From positions 666,034 through 730,033 of the forward strand of contig NZ_NOLJ01000004.1 in assembly GCF_002246015.1 (NCBI RefSeq): DNA of 64,000 nucleotides. The letters run 5' to 3'. The translations under genes and the position numbers were made by a program. How positions within the stretch are numbered: the first letter of the stretch is position 1; every line of letters begins with the position of its first letter. This document shows, one piece after another, positions 55,196 to 64,000 of the stretch. The DNA is from Nostoc sp. 'Peltigera membranacea cyanobiont' 210A (GTDB taxonomy: Bacteria; Cyanobacteriota; Cyanobacteriia; Cyanobacteriales; Nostocaceae). The notes below the pieces were generated by a model that had not been told where the DNA came from, did no database searches, and saw only the letters and a list, made by a program, of their open reading frames with translations.

Positions 55196-55684
55196 ATGAA
55201 TCGAACCAACAGTCAAAAATTGAGTGAAGTAACAACCCAATGGCTAATAGCAAAAGGCTATAATTTTAGCGATTTAAATCAGCCGGGTGAAAATGGCGAT
55301 ACAGCTTTAATGAAAGCGACAAGAGAAGGAGTTTATACAGTCGTCAAAGAACTAATTGATGCTGGTGCGGATATTAATGCTCGAAATAGCGATTCCAACA
55401 ATGCTTTGTGGTTTGCTTGTTTTGGTAATCACTACGATTTAATTAATTTACTCTTGGCTCATAACATTGACATTAATAACCAAAATGATAACGGTGCAAG
55501 TGTTTTAATGTACGCAGCATCAGCCGGAAAGACAGAAGTTGTCAAGTTACTTTTACAACATCATCCTAACTTATATTTAAAAAACTTAGACGATTATAAA
55601 GCGATAGATTTTGCTAGTAACGTAGAAGTCTTAAGGATAATTAAAAATGCCATCAAGTCAGATATCGGGCAAAGCCTATCATGA
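55196..55684 (+). CDS. Ankyrin repeat protein
   Basis: 162 residues with at least three ankyrin repeats: NGDTALMKATREGVYTVVKE, LIDAGADINARNSDSNNALW, LINLLLAHNIDINNQNDNGA, VVKLLLQHHPNLYLKNLDD. Cytoplasmic protein-binding module. It overlaps the nitroreductase gene by 38 bp in another frame, so the two products are likely made together. AAGGAA precedes ATG 55196. Confidence 0.93.
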   Translation: MNRTNSQKLSEVTTQWLIAKGYNFSDLNQPGENGDTALMKATREGVYTVVKELIDAGADINARNSDSNNALWFACFGNHYDLINLLLAHNIDINNQNDNGASVLMYAASAGKTEVVKLLLQHHPNLYLKNLDDYKAIDFASNVEVLRIIKNAIKSDIGQSLS

Positions 55685-56933
55685 CGCTACCAAGCATTCT
55701 TACTTATCGGTACAACTTGACCCAAATTATGTAGATGCTTCAACACAGCCATCTGCATTTAAAGTTTATCCCAAGTTTTATCGGAGAGTGAAATTAAATC
55801 TCAATAATCCTGTTCATGCTTTTATCTCATTAACCAGTGCGATAACACTAGAAAAAGTATATAAAGATGGCCCTTATAAACTGCGGGTAAATCCATCAGC
55901 AGGCGCTTTGTATCCTACAGAAGTTTACGTACAGATTCGCGGCATTGAGGGAATAGTAAATGGTATATACCATCTAGAAGTTGAGAATAATTGTCTAACT
56001 CTCATCTATGAATTAATCGATGATGGGTTAGAGAGTTATATTATACCGGGTAAATGTATCAACGGATTCATCTTTTTAATTAGTTGTGTTTATTATAGGT
56101 CTAGTTGGAAATATCAAAATAGAAGCATGAGATATTGCTTCTTAGATAGCGGACACCATTTAGGTGCAGTTGCAGCTTCAGCTTATCTCTACAACCGAGA
56201 TATACAACTAATTTTCGACTTTGATAAACTTACGCTCAATTCTGATTTGGGATTCGAGAATAAGGAGTTTATTACTGCTTGTGCGGTGTCAGGAGAAATA
56301 CAAGACAAGAAAATCAGACACTTAAGGCTGAAAGTTCCTTTTGTCTCTGGTACTGATTATTTTGAATCCAATCAATTTATTGAAGATGCTTATCAAGCAA
56401 CTACTCTAGAAAAGAGTCGTCAGCAAAAATTAGAGTATCCTCAATTTGATTTTGATCGGGATAAATTTTATCAAACTGTTTGGGATAGACGTTCTATTAG
56501 ACGTTTCCGGAAAGAGGCTATTTCTCAAGAAGATTATTTATATGTAGTGCAACAACTTCAACAATCAATACCGACAGAAAACTATGAGGAAATAGAAATT
56601 TACTCAGTGGTGCATCGAGTAGAGGGAATGACACCTGGGTTATATAGAGGTACACATCTGGTTAAAACAGGTAATTTTAGTGAAAAGACAGGTTACTTAT
56701 GTATTAATCAGGCTATTGCTAGAGATGGTGCTGTAACTTTATTTTTTGTGTCAGATTATTTAAATTATCAAACTGCTATGCAAATAGCTGGTTTTCTCGG
56801 ACAGAGACTTTATTTAACTAGTAATTATTTGGGAATTCAGTGTAGTGGGATTGGTGCTTATTATGATGACGAAACCCAAGAATTATTAGAAACAAATAAA
56901 GATGTACTTTATGGAATGGTGATTGGAATATAA
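55647..56933 (+). CDS. SagB-type nitroreductase/dehydrogenase with two related domains
   Basis: 428 residues. The first half has YKLRVNPSAGALYPTEVYVQ and a GHHLGAVAASAYLY region typical of SagB/ThcOx FMN-dependent dehydrogenases. The second half starts VWDRRSIRRFRKEAISQEDY and repeats the fold (LYLTSNYLGIQCSGIGAYYD). The flavin site appears split between halves. SagB enzymes oxidise azolines in modified peptides, but no YcaO gene is here, so another role, perhaps redox near hydrogenase or nitrogenase, is possible. Confidence 0.85.
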   Translation: MPSSQISGKAYHDATKHSYLSVQLDPNYVDASTQPSAFKVYPKFYRRVKLNLNNPVHAFISLTSAITLEKVYKDGPYKLRVNPSAGALYPTEVYVQIRGIEGIVNGIYHLEVENNCLTLIYELIDDGLESYIIPGKCINGFIFLISCVYYRSSWKYQNRSMRYCFLDSGHHLGAVAASAYLYNRDIQLIFDFDKLTLNSDLGFENKEFITACAVSGEIQDKKIRHLRLKVPFVSGTDYFESNQFIEDAYQATTLEKSRQQKLEYPQFDFDRDKFYQTVWDRRSIRRFRKEAISQEDYLYVVQQLQQSIPTENYEEIEIYSVVHRVEGMTPGLYRGTHLVKTGNFSEKTGYLCINQAIARDGAVTLFFVSDYLNYQTAMQIAGFLGQRLYLTSNYLGIQCSGIGAYYDDETQELLETNKDVLYGMVIGI

Positions 56934-56951
56934 GCAGGAAGCTAAAGAGAG

Positions 56952-57326
56952 ATGGCTAGAAATATGTATTACTTTAATGGTGATGACTCACATCCTATAC
57001 AACCGACATCTGCGGATATTATACTGCGTCAACAACTAGAGGATTCTATTAGCAGATACTTTTACGAAGCGTGCGATCGCACCATTCAAAATCTTTTGTC
57101 TGATTGTCGGTGGTATGTCACAACCCACGCCAATGCTCTGACATTGGTAATTGAATGTCCCGATCAAGTTATTAATTGGCGTGTTTTACAAAAAATTGTG
57201 CCAATGGGGACATTGCTATATGGAATTGTTAACAGTGCTAAAATCCGTGTTTGTCCCCCAGAAAGTCAAGGTATACCTTTTGAAATGAGGGTAGATGAAC
57301 TGTCTGTTTATCGGGATTGGGCATAG
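56952..57326 (+). CDS. Hypothetical protein
   Basis: 124 residues, soluble: MARNMYYFNGDDSHPIQPTS, DRTIQNLLSDCRWYVTTHAN, ALTLVIECPDQVINWRVLQK. I recognise no family. It lies 18 bp after the nitroreductase gene and is the last gene of the ankyrin-SagB cluster, facing hupW. Its consistent length and composition suggest a real gene. Confidence 0.75.
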   Translation: MARNMYYFNGDDSHPIQPTSADIILRQQLEDSISRYFYEACDRTIQNLLSDCRWYVTTHANALTLVIECPDQVINWRVLQKIVPMGTLLYGIVNSAKIRVCPPESQGIPFEMRVDELSVYRDWA

Positions 57327-57333
57327 AGAAGAG

Positions 57334-57353
57334 AGACGCGATTAATCGCGTCT
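57334..57353. terminator. Bidirectional hairpin between convergent genes
   Basis: AGACGCGATTAATCGCGTCT is a perfect palindrome between the ends of two convergent genes. The same AGACGCGAT family recurs at 18015 and 29030. Confidence 0.65.
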
Positions 57354-57370
57354 GTACAAGAGTTAGGAGT

Positions 57371-57850
<480 letters not shown>

Positions 57851-57937
57851 TTTTTGTACGCCAATGTCTTCAGCCGTCACCAGCGCGATCGCATAAAGTA
57901 CAATAAGTCAAAGCAATTCTTTCCTTTTGTCAAGCGT

Positions 57938-58213
57938 ATGGATACTTTGACTACAAATAGACAGACATTAATTGAGGCAATTAATGCTCTCCCAGATGAA
58001 AAATTAATTGAGCTAGCAAGCTTTGTTGAATATCTTCAATATAAATCGACAAGGCAAAAAGAAGTAAACAATCATGGGTCTTCTTTTCTAATGTCTATTG
58101 CAGGATTAGGAGCTTCTGCGGAAACTGATATCTCAGAACAAGATGAAGATATATTAAAAAATGAGATTGATTCTGTACGTGGTTGGGGTCTTAAAGCAGA
58201 TGACCGTGCATGA
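57938..58213 (+). CDS. DUF2281-like antitoxin of a PIN module
   Basis: 91 residues from ATG 57938 (MDTLTTNRQTLIEAINALPD). EKLIELASFVEYLQYKSTRQ is the DUF2281-like helical part; the tail SEQDEDILKNEIDSVRGWGL is the toxin-binding type. It overlaps the PIN gene by 4 bp (ATGA). The toxin has an internal stop, so the antitoxin may now be an orphan. Confidence 0.75.
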   Translation: MDTLTTNRQTLIEAINALPDEKLIELASFVEYLQYKSTRQKEVNNHGSSFLMSIAGLGASAETDISEQDEDILKNEIDSVRGWGLKADDRA

Positions 58214-58623
58214 CAGCAATCCTGGATACAAGTTTCTTATTTGCACTTACTAACAAGAGCGACCGCAATCACTCTCGTGTTTTTACTGTCGCAAAGACAT
58301 TGAGTGAACCATTAATTTTACCAACCTCTGTTCTTCCCGAAGTTTGTTACCTAATTTCGTCTAGACTGGGACATCAAGTAATGCGTCATTTTTTGGTTGA
58401 ACTTGCTGCTAGCGATATTCGACTGGAATCAATTCACTTTGAAGATTTAGAGAGAGTTAATGAAATTCTGTAACAGTATGCTGATAGTCAGCTTGACTTT
58501 ACAGATGCAACGATTATTGCACTTGCAGAGAGAGAGAACATCAATCGCATCTTGACGCTTGACCGTCGTGACTTTGGTTTTGTTCGTCCGAGACACTGTG
58601 ATTATTTCGAGTTATTGCCATAA
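58210..58623 (+). pseudogene. PIN-domain toxin with an in-frame stop
   Basis: The 137-codon frame MTAILDTSFLFALTNKSDRN ... RRDFGFVRPRHCDYFELLP is interrupted only by TAA at 58471-58473 (after ERVNEIL). PIN catalytic residues are D6 (LDTSF), E of PEVCYL, D of DFTDATI and D of LTLDRRDF. The stop precedes the last two acidic residues, so the truncated 87-residue protein should be inactive. One base change would restore it. Confidence 0.85.
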
Positions 58624-58692
58624 TCTGCAAAATACGAGGCTTTGACTGATGGGACAGACAAAGCCTCTGAAAAATAATTTATCAGTCGGAAA

Positions 58693-59115
58693 CTATAAAT
58701 CTATGCCATGTTTCTTGGCAATTTCAGTCAGTTTCTCACACTGATCTTGTGACACTTTAGTTAATATCTCTTCAGCCTGTTCTTTAGTACTTCCCTCTTT
58801 AGGAATTAAATACTTGACATAAAGAGATACAAAATCAGCAGCGATCGCTAAACCAGATAAAGTGTGTTTGTCAGCTTCTTTACCAGCGATCGCAGCTACC
58901 AAACCTGCTTTAATTGGGTCTGGTTTAACTTTCATGAACTGCTCGACCAGTTTCGGAACGTAGTCTTCTGGTGGCAAATTATCTAACTTACTTCTATCAG
59001 GAGTAAAGTTACATTCTGCGGCTTGAGCTTGCTCTAAAACACACCATTCTATGTATTCTTGCAATGCTGCATCGGGAACGCGAGGGAGATAATTATGTAG
59101 CGCTAAATCAGACAC
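58693..59115 (-). CDS. Hypothetical protein
   Basis: 140 residues, helical and acidic: LALHNYLPRVPDAALQEYIE, WCVLEQAQAAECNFTPDRSK, IAADFVSLYVKYLIPKEG, QDQCEKLTEIAKKHGIDL. Three cysteines, no membrane segment, no family recognised. It stands alone between the toxin pseudogene and the HxlR regulator gene. Confidence 0.7.
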   Translation of the reverse strand: MSDLALHNYLPRVPDAALQEYIEWCVLEQAQAAECNFTPDRSKLDNLPPEDYVPKLVEQFMKVKPDPIKAGLVAAIAGKEADKHTLSGLAIAADFVSLYVKYLIPKEGSTKEQAEEILTKVSQDQCEKLTEIAKKHGIDL

Positions 59116-59280
59116 AAGCTTACCGTGTAAATTGCTGTTTTATGCAAATGCATTAAGGCAAGCCTAACGCACTGTTTCTATAAGTTTTAGTGTGGTATGC
59201 TACGAGTTTTGAATATGAGGCATTGGGAATAGGACATTGGGAATAGGGCATTAGAAAATCTCTGCTCAACTTCCTAATTT

Positions 59281-59613
59281 CTATTCCCTAATAACTCGCT
59301 TTAGATGTTCTTGTCCCCAGTCGCAAAGAGCTTTTAAGACAGGTATAAGAGTTCTGCCATAATCTGTAAAAGAATATTGCACTTTTAAAGGTACATCTGA
59401 GTACACTTTTCGGTTAACAATTCCATCATTTTCTAGTTCACGAAGTTGTTGAATCAACATTTTTTCAGTAATCTCAGGAATCAATTGTTTCAATTCGCTG
59501 TATCGTTTGGCTTCATCCTTCAAGTGCCAGAGAATCAAAATCTTCCATTTGCCACCTAAAACTTTTAGCGTTGTTTGCACAAATGATGTGCCTTGAGTTT
59601 GCTTTTCTGACAT
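59281..59613 (-). CDS. HxlR family transcriptional regulator
   Basis: 110 residues, winged helix: TTLKVLGGKWKILILWHLKD, EAKRYSELKQLIPEITEKML, IQQLRELENDGIVNRKVYSD, VPLKVQYSFTDYGRTLIPVL. One Cys (LCDWGQEHL). Divergent from the SDR gene with 102 bp between; such pairs are usually regulator and target. It likely binds the repeats at 59625-59661. Confidence 0.95.
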   Translation of the reverse strand: MSEKQTQGTSFVQTTLKVLGGKWKILILWHLKDEAKRYSELKQLIPEITEKMLIQQLRELENDGIVNRKVYSDVPLKVQYSFTDYGRTLIPVLKALCDWGQEHLKRVIRE

Positions 59614-59624
59614 ATATTATGCGA

Positions 59625-59661
59625 ACTTACAAAAAAGTAAGTACTTCCCAAAAAGTAAGTA
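59625..59661. promoter_or_regulatory. Probable HxlR operator
   Basis: ACTTAC-AAAAAA-GTAAGT (59625-59642) is an inverted repeat, and AAAAAGTAAGTA occurs twice 18 bp apart (59632 and 59650). HxlR-type regulators bind such GTAAGT pairs. It overlaps the likely promoters of both divergent genes. Confidence 0.6.
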
Positions 59662-59715
59662 TAAGTATATTTTTGGATTAGAGTAATTCTTATTTCGACG
59701 GTATAAAGGAAAAGC

Positions 59716-60453
59716 ATGAAAGTTTTAGGTGCAATCGCTTTGGTAACTGGCGCAAATGGAGGTCTAGGTAAGTACTTCGTAGAGGGATTGAGAGCGCAAG
59801 GTGTAGCCAAAATTTATGCTGGCGCTCGCAAGGTGGATGCTTTAGCTGAACTGGTTGCAACTGATCCGCAGCGAATTATCCCGATTCAGTTAGAAATTAC
59901 TGATGAAGAATCTGTTCGCCAAGCTGCACTAAAATGTCAAGATGTCAACTTGTTGATTAACAATGCTGGTGTGGGCTTGAACCAGGGATTGATTGCTGCA
60001 CCTGATTTGTCTTCCGCTAGGGCAGAAATGGAAGTTAATTATTTTGGGACGTTGATTATGTGCCGTGCTTTTGCTCCCATCTTGAAACAAAATGGAGGTG
60101 GAGCGATCGCTAATATGGTTTCAATGGTGGCCCGGGTAAATCTTCCTTTTAATGGCAGCTATGGCGCTTCTAAAGCAGCAGTTTTGTCATTGACTCAGGC
60201 GGTTCGGGCAGAGTTGGCGGCTCAAAAAACGCTGGTGGTAGCAGTGTTACCAGGAGCGATCGATATTGGGATGGGTAAGTCTTTCCCTGATCCAAAAGTA
60301 CCTCCAGAAGAAGTAGTTCGGGATGCACTGCAAGCTGTGGTTGATGGCATAGAAGAAGTTTACCCAGGTGAGCAGGCCAAGCAACTCAATGAGCAACTGA
60401 TGCAAGACCCTAAAGGAGTTGAAAAGTTTATTGCGACATTTTTACCAGGTTAA
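59716..60453 (+). CDS. Short-chain dehydrogenase/reductase (SDR)
   Basis: 245 residues, classical SDR. Cofactor motif ALVTGANGGLGKYFVEGL, NNAGVGLNQG, active-site SMVARVNLPFNGSYGASKAA with S, Y and K in place (Ser of VSMVAR, YGASK). The substrate is unknown. Divergent from the HxlR gene, so probably induced by its ligand, as with yodB/azoR-type pairs. Confidence 0.93.
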   Translation: MKVLGAIALVTGANGGLGKYFVEGLRAQGVAKIYAGARKVDALAELVATDPQRIIPIQLEITDEESVRQAALKCQDVNLLINNAGVGLNQGLIAAPDLSSARAEMEVNYFGTLIMCRAFAPILKQNGGGAIANMVSMVARVNLPFNGSYGASKAAVLSLTQAVRAELAAQKTLVVAVLPGAIDIGMGKSFPDPKVPPEEVVRDALQAVVDGIEEVYPGEQAKQLNEQLMQDPKGVEKFIATFLPG

Positions 60454-60470
60454 AGAGTTGATGGAGCGAT

Positions 60471-60491
60471 GTCTCCGACAGGCTACGCCTA
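60471..60491 (+). repeat. 21-bp HIP1-splitting sequence, outside the nifD element
   Basis: GTCTCCGACAGG...TACGCCTA lies between GCGAT (60466-60470) and CGC (60492-60494), the same arrangement as the copies within the nifD element. Confidence 0.6.
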
Positions 60492-60564
60492 CGCATTTTT
60501 GGTGTTGTCTATTTGTGTAAACTAGGGCACACTTGTAAAGCAGGTATAAACATATAATTTGTTC

Positions 60565-60648
60565 ATGAAACCTGCTTTACATAAAGGGCAACTAATCACA
60601 TGGAAGGACGATCGCTGGTTTGGTTTCATACAACCCGATGTCGGGTAA
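60565..60648 (+). pseudogene. Fragment of a cold-shock-domain gene
   Basis: The 27-codon frame MKPALHKGQLITWKDDRWFG FIQPDVG matches the beginning of cold-shock/DUF1294 proteins (KGQLxxWKDDRGFGFIxPD) but then stops. The highly conserved first Gly of RGFGF is Trp here. Remnant only. Confidence 0.55.
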
Positions 60649-60684
60649 ACCACCATAACCAGCACTGCGTATCTAGCAAAAGTT

Positions 60685-60930
60685 TCACTCCTCACCGCCC
60701 TCAAATGCTGCCAAAATTTCTTCTGGCAAAGGAGTATTGAAGTCATCTGGTACTACAAAACGCCCTTTATCTTGTCCTAAACTATTGAGTCGATTTGATG
60801 AGGAGCGAAACGGAACAAACTTGGCAACAGGAATACCTCGGTTGGAAATAATGATTTCTTCTCCAAGTTCTACGCGCGACAACAGCTTTGAGAGATTCGT
60901 TTTAGCTTGATGAATATTTACAGTTTCCAT
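60685..60930 (-). CDS. Phd/YefM-type antitoxin
   Basis: 81 residues: METVNIHQAKTNLSKLLSRV, ELGEEIIISNRGIPVAKFVP, then a disordered toxin-binding tail ending EEILAAFEGGEE. Normally followed by a PIN (VapC) toxin. Downstream (60684-60500) I find no toxin, only the cold-shock fragment, so it is an orphan antitoxin. Confidence 0.9.
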   Translation of the reverse strand: METVNIHQAKTNLSKLLSRVELGEEIIISNRGIPVAKFVPFRSSSNRLNSLGQDKGRFVVPDDFNTPLPEEILAAFEGGEE

Positions 60931-61356
60931 AAGATTAAACTAAGTCTGTAAACTAAGTTTAGTCTGGTTGTCATAGTGAAACAAGAGCGATCGCTTCTTA
61001 GGTGGTATAGACAGTAACTATCATTCTTGGATAAAGCGATCGCCTTGTTAGTGTTCTCAACTTGATGGCTGTTAGCCAGCACTGGGTTAAATCAGACTAT
61101 TAATCTAATTGTGCTGAATTAGGAGAGCGAACGCTTTATTGGTTAATACTTATACTTTCCAACTTTCTATGATGAATTACTTTAAAGTTATCTGTTAGAT
61201 CCCCAGACTATATTAAGGGCTTATCTCTGGGTGAGTACACAGAAGCCTATTTAAATTCTCTGAAATCATTAATTACGTAATTGCGTGGTATAGTAAATAC
61301 AGGTATAATTAAATAATGTCATTGCAAATTACACGTATAATATCAGTTTTTGCTAT
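60931..61356. other. Intergenic, no gene seen
   Basis: About 425 bp with two GCGATCGC-type sites and otherwise nothing recognisable. It is AT-rich towards the ATPase gene. Confidence 0.4.
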
Positions 61357-62628
61357 ATGTATCTCAAGACAGTCTTCATTCGTTTCTATAAATCCTTCAA
61401 CGACGATTTCATAAGAAAAAATAAGAACAAAGTGAAACCTAAACCTTGGGAAAAGATAGATAATGCTTTTTACCCGTATATTGAAATTCCTCTTGATCCC
61501 AAAATTACAACAATCGTTGGTGCAAATGAATCTGGCAAATCTCACTTACTCAGTGCTATTGAAAAGGCTATATCTGGCAACAATATAGAACGTAGTGACT
61601 TTTGTCGTTATTCTCATTTTTTTACGGTTAAGCAGAATGAATTGAAATATCCTGACTTTGGTACTGAATGGTCTGATCTGTCAAAGTCTGAAGAGGTAAG
61701 CTTAAGAAAAATTATAGAAATTCCTGAGAATATTATTTTTGATAGATTTCTAGTATTCAGAAAAAATATTAGTAATATAACTGTATATTTGCCTGAAAAA
61801 GGAGACTACAGACCATATAGAATTGGGGAGAGACAAGTTAGCGAGTTGCAAAGTTTACTTCCTGAAATACTCAGAATTGAATCTGATGTTGCACTGCCGT
61901 CCAGTGTTCCCATTAAGAAATTAGTCCACTTAGGCCAAGAGAAGTATCTTGATAGCAGAAGATTTGAACTTTTGGATCGGGAACAAAGAAGCAGAATTGT
62001 GGACGCGCTCGACGAATTTAGTGATAACCCAGAACTAGTTACTAAAGTTCGTCTTTTTTGGGGTGAAAATAAGGATGTTGTTGACCCCGATGCGATTGAG
62101 ACAATGAAATCAATTATTTCAGCACTGGATGAAGCAGTATTCAGCCTTAATGAAAAAGAAAGGAGAGAGAAAGAAATCAATTTAGCTTATAAATTGATTT
62201 GCAAAATTGCTCAAGTTGATGCCAATGCTTTACTTGATTTAGCTGGGGCGATTAAAAAGGGAATGCAAGGTTATGCAAATGGAATCATCGAGAAGATTAA
62301 CCGCCAATTATCTATTAATTTAAACTTTCCTAACTATTGGGTTCAAGACCGAAACTTCTGTTTGAAAGTTATGGCAAGAGACTATGACTTAGTATTTACT
62401 ATAACAGATAGAACAGGAACTGAGTATTCATTTGAGGAGAGAAGCCAAGGATTACGATACTTTCTCAGCTATTACATTCAGTACCGATCTCATGAACCTC
62501 ATCCAAATAAAACTGAAATCCTTTTAATGGATGAGCCAGATGCTTATTTATCTAGCCAAGCACAACAAGATTTACTTAAAGTATTTGGCTCTTCGGTTGC
62601 TTTTATGGAGATTGTTCAAAATAATTGA
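61357..62628 (+). pseudogene. OLD-like AAA ATPase truncated by an insertion sequence
   Basis: 423 codons remain. Walker A ITTIVGANESGKSHLLSAIE near residue 55; a helical insert; QGLRYFLSYYIQYRSHE (ABC-like signature region) and Walker B ILLMDEPDAYLSSQAQQDLL near 390-405. From about VFGSS on, the codons lie in the ISL3-type inverted repeat (62587) and the frame stops. The expected C-terminus, often a TOPRIM nuclease as in OLD proteins, is cut off or lies beyond the window. Such ATPases are common in phage defence. Confidence 0.75.
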
Positions 62629-64000
62629 ATTATAGTGAATATAATTTAGTGATGTTAATACCTGTAATATAGATTTGACAGGTGTTTAAGAGATATTAAG
62701 CATAGTTTTAAAACCCCGGACTTATAACTTGTATTATAAAATAGTAAGTTTTAGGTGTGCGCCATGAAGTTTCCTGTAGAGCAAATCTTGAATCTTCCCG
62801 ATATGAAAGTATTAGATTTTCAAGAAGTTGTTGGGGAAGAAATAATTATAACGATAGAAAAAGGCGTGAATTATTCGACTTGTCCTGACTGTGGAAAACT
62901 TACTCAAAGTATACATCAAAATCATTGGCGGATGATTCATGATTTACCGTGGAATAAAAAACCAGTACTCTTAAAAATAAATCGCCGCCAATTTAAATGT
63001 CATAAGTGTAAAAAAGTATTTAGCGAACAACTAAATTTTGTAGAGAAAAGTAAAGGATATACTAAAAGATTAGCATCCGAGATAGTTCAACAAATATTAA
63101 ATAGTAATATTCATAGTGTTGCCAAAAGAAATGGCTTAAGTGATGAAGAAGTAGAATCAATGTTAAAAAGCCAGGTGTCAGAGATATTAAGTATTAACTT
63201 AAGTCAGATAAAAAGGTTAGGAATAGATGAAATTGCCTTGGTGAAAGGTCAGGGAAATTATCTAGCAGTATTAGTAGATTTAGATAGTCGTAAACCAATT
63301 GAGATAGTGCAGTCGAGAAGAATAGAAGATATTCGTGAAGTCCTTGTCAGTTGGGGAATTGATGTACTTAATGAAATAGAAGAAGTGAGTATTGATCTCT
63401 GGTCGCCTTATAAAAAATTAGTAGAAGAGTTAATGCCAAATGCCAACATAACTGCTGACAGATTTCATGTGATGAAACAAATTACGGATGAGTTAGATAC
63501 TATGCGTAAAAATGAGAAGAAAGCTGCAATGTCGTTAGATGATAAATCAGAAAAAACCAGAAAGTTAGAGGCACTAAACAAAAGTAAATATAGCTTACTA
63601 AAAAACGAAGACTCTTTAAATGAAAAGCAAAAATTGAAATTACAATCTGTGCTAGAAGTTTCGCCTAATCTCGCTAAGATGCACGCACTTAAAGAACAAT
63701 TCCGCCAGATATTTGATACAACTAAATCTTGGGGAGATAGCATCACTAAATTATTAGACTGGATGTATGATGCTCGTTCATATTTTCCGAAAAGTCTTGG
63801 GACAATGGTGAGATGGTTTGGGGAAATAGTTGGTTATTTTGACGGCAGAACTACTAGTGGTGTTGTAGAAGGAATTAATAATAAACTCAAGTTAATTAAA
63901 AGACTTGGGTATGGCTTTCGTAACTTTAACAATTTTCGCTTACGCAGTTTATTAAACTGGCACTTTTCTATTAATTCTCCATAAAAGTAGCTGAAGAACC
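62587..64000 (+). mobile_element. ISL3-type insertion sequence
   Basis: Left end GGCTCTTCGGTTGCTTTTAT at 62587 and right end (read inverted) GGTTCTTCAGCTACTTTTAT at 64000 match at 21 of 25 positions. The transposase lies between. The element ends exactly at the window edge, so the target duplication on the right cannot be checked; the left flank is AAGTATTT. Confidence 0.88.
62764..63984 (+). CDS. ISL3 family transposase
   Basis: 406 residues from ATG 62764; a GTG 9 bp earlier is also in frame. N-terminal zinc ribbon CPDCGKLTQSIHQNH and FKCHKCKKVFSEQLNF, then an HTH, then the DDE domain: GIDEIALVKGQGNYLAVLVD, EVSIDLWSPYKKLVEELMPN, ITADRFHVMKQITDELDTMR, and the terminal E in SGVVEGINNKLKLIKRLGYG. 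Full length and probably active. Confidence 0.95.
   Translation: MKFPVEQILNLPDMKVLDFQEVVGEEIIITIEKGVNYSTCPDCGKLTQSIHQNHWRMIHDLPWNKKPVLLKINRRQFKCHKCKKVFSEQLNFVEKSKGYTKRLASEIVQQILNSNIHSVAKRNGLSDEEVESMLKSQVSEILSINLSQIKRLGIDEIALVKGQGNYLAVLVDLDSRKPIEIVQSRRIEDIREVLVSWGIDVLNEIEEVSIDLWSPYKKLVEELMPNANITADRFHVMKQITDELDTMRKNEKKAAMSLDDKSEKTRKLEALNKSKYSLLKNEDSLNEKQKLKLQSVLEVSPNLAKMHALKEQFRQIFDTTKSWGDSITKLLDWMYDARSYFPKSLGTMVRWFGEIVGYFDGRTTSGVVEGINNKLKLIKRLGYGFRNFNNFRLRSLLNWHFSINSP

Noticed and set aside
60522..60746. Minus-strand frame after the Phd-type antitoxin as its toxin partner
   Set aside because: It overlaps the antitoxin 3' end in another frame and has no PIN or RelE features.

Overview
The window comes from a filamentous, heterocyst-forming cyanobacterium of the Nostoc/Anabaena/Calothrix group. 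The signs are abundant GCGATCGC (HIP1) octamers, heptad tandem repeats between genes, a nif cluster in the heterocystous order, and a cyanoglobin gene between nifU and nifH as described for Nostoc. Nothing allows a species call.

Layout. (1) 1-5511: the 3' end of a sorbosone-dehydrogenase/beta-gamma-crystallin fusion, an MDR oxidoreductase, a xisH-xisI pair, a Uma2 gene, a decayed IS4-type element and about 1 kb of nifB upstream DNA. (2) 5512-13034: nifB, fdxN, nifS, nifU, glbN, nifH and the first 454 codons of nifD. (3) 12995-42910: a nifD excision element of 29,905 bp bounded by two copies of GGATTACTCCG. Its tyrosine recombinase (XisA-like) lies beside the right end. Cargo includes two DUF433/DUF5615 toxin-antitoxin modules, a PPK2 polyphosphate kinase, a slipin, two tRNA genes in a decayed tRNA-like stretch, TraX, an orange carotenoid protein, a GH75-type chitosanase-like protein, a sensor histidine kinase, a methyltransferase, an LRAT-like protein, a dienelactone hydrolase, a second xisH-xisI pair and a 1222-residue NB-ARC/TPR STAND ATPase. 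(4) 42910-54857: the last 49 codons of nifD, then nifK, a Mo-nitrogenase C-terminal-domain gene, nifE, nifN, nifX, a DUF269 gene, a CCE_0567-type gene, nifW, hesA, hesB, fdxH, feoA, then mop (minus strand), a P-loop ATPase gene and nifV. (5) 55196-57850: an ankyrin protein, a SagB-type nitroreductase and a hypothetical gene, facing hupW. (6) 57938-64000: accessory genes with toxin-antitoxin remnants, an HxlR/SDR divergent pair and an OLD-like ATPase truncated by an ISL3-type insertion sequence that ends at the window edge.

How it works together. In vegetative cells nifD is split. Recombination between the 11-bp repeats restores the frame exactly, giving a 503-residue NifD with the junction five residues after the FeMo-cofactor histidine ligand H449, and joins nifHD to nifK. 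The excised circle carries about 20 genes, including photoprotection and defence-type cargo, out of the heterocyst chromosome. The flanking nif genes cover Fe-S supply (nifS, nifU, hesB, fdxN, fdxH), cofactor synthesis (nifB, nifE, nifN, nifX, nifV), molybdenum handling (mop), oxygen handling (glbN) and hydrogenase maturation (hupW).

The element is also rich in small repeats: MITEs, four copies of a toxin-gene 3' fragment, and a 21-bp sequence found exactly inside HIP1 sites. No CRISPR array or rRNA is present.
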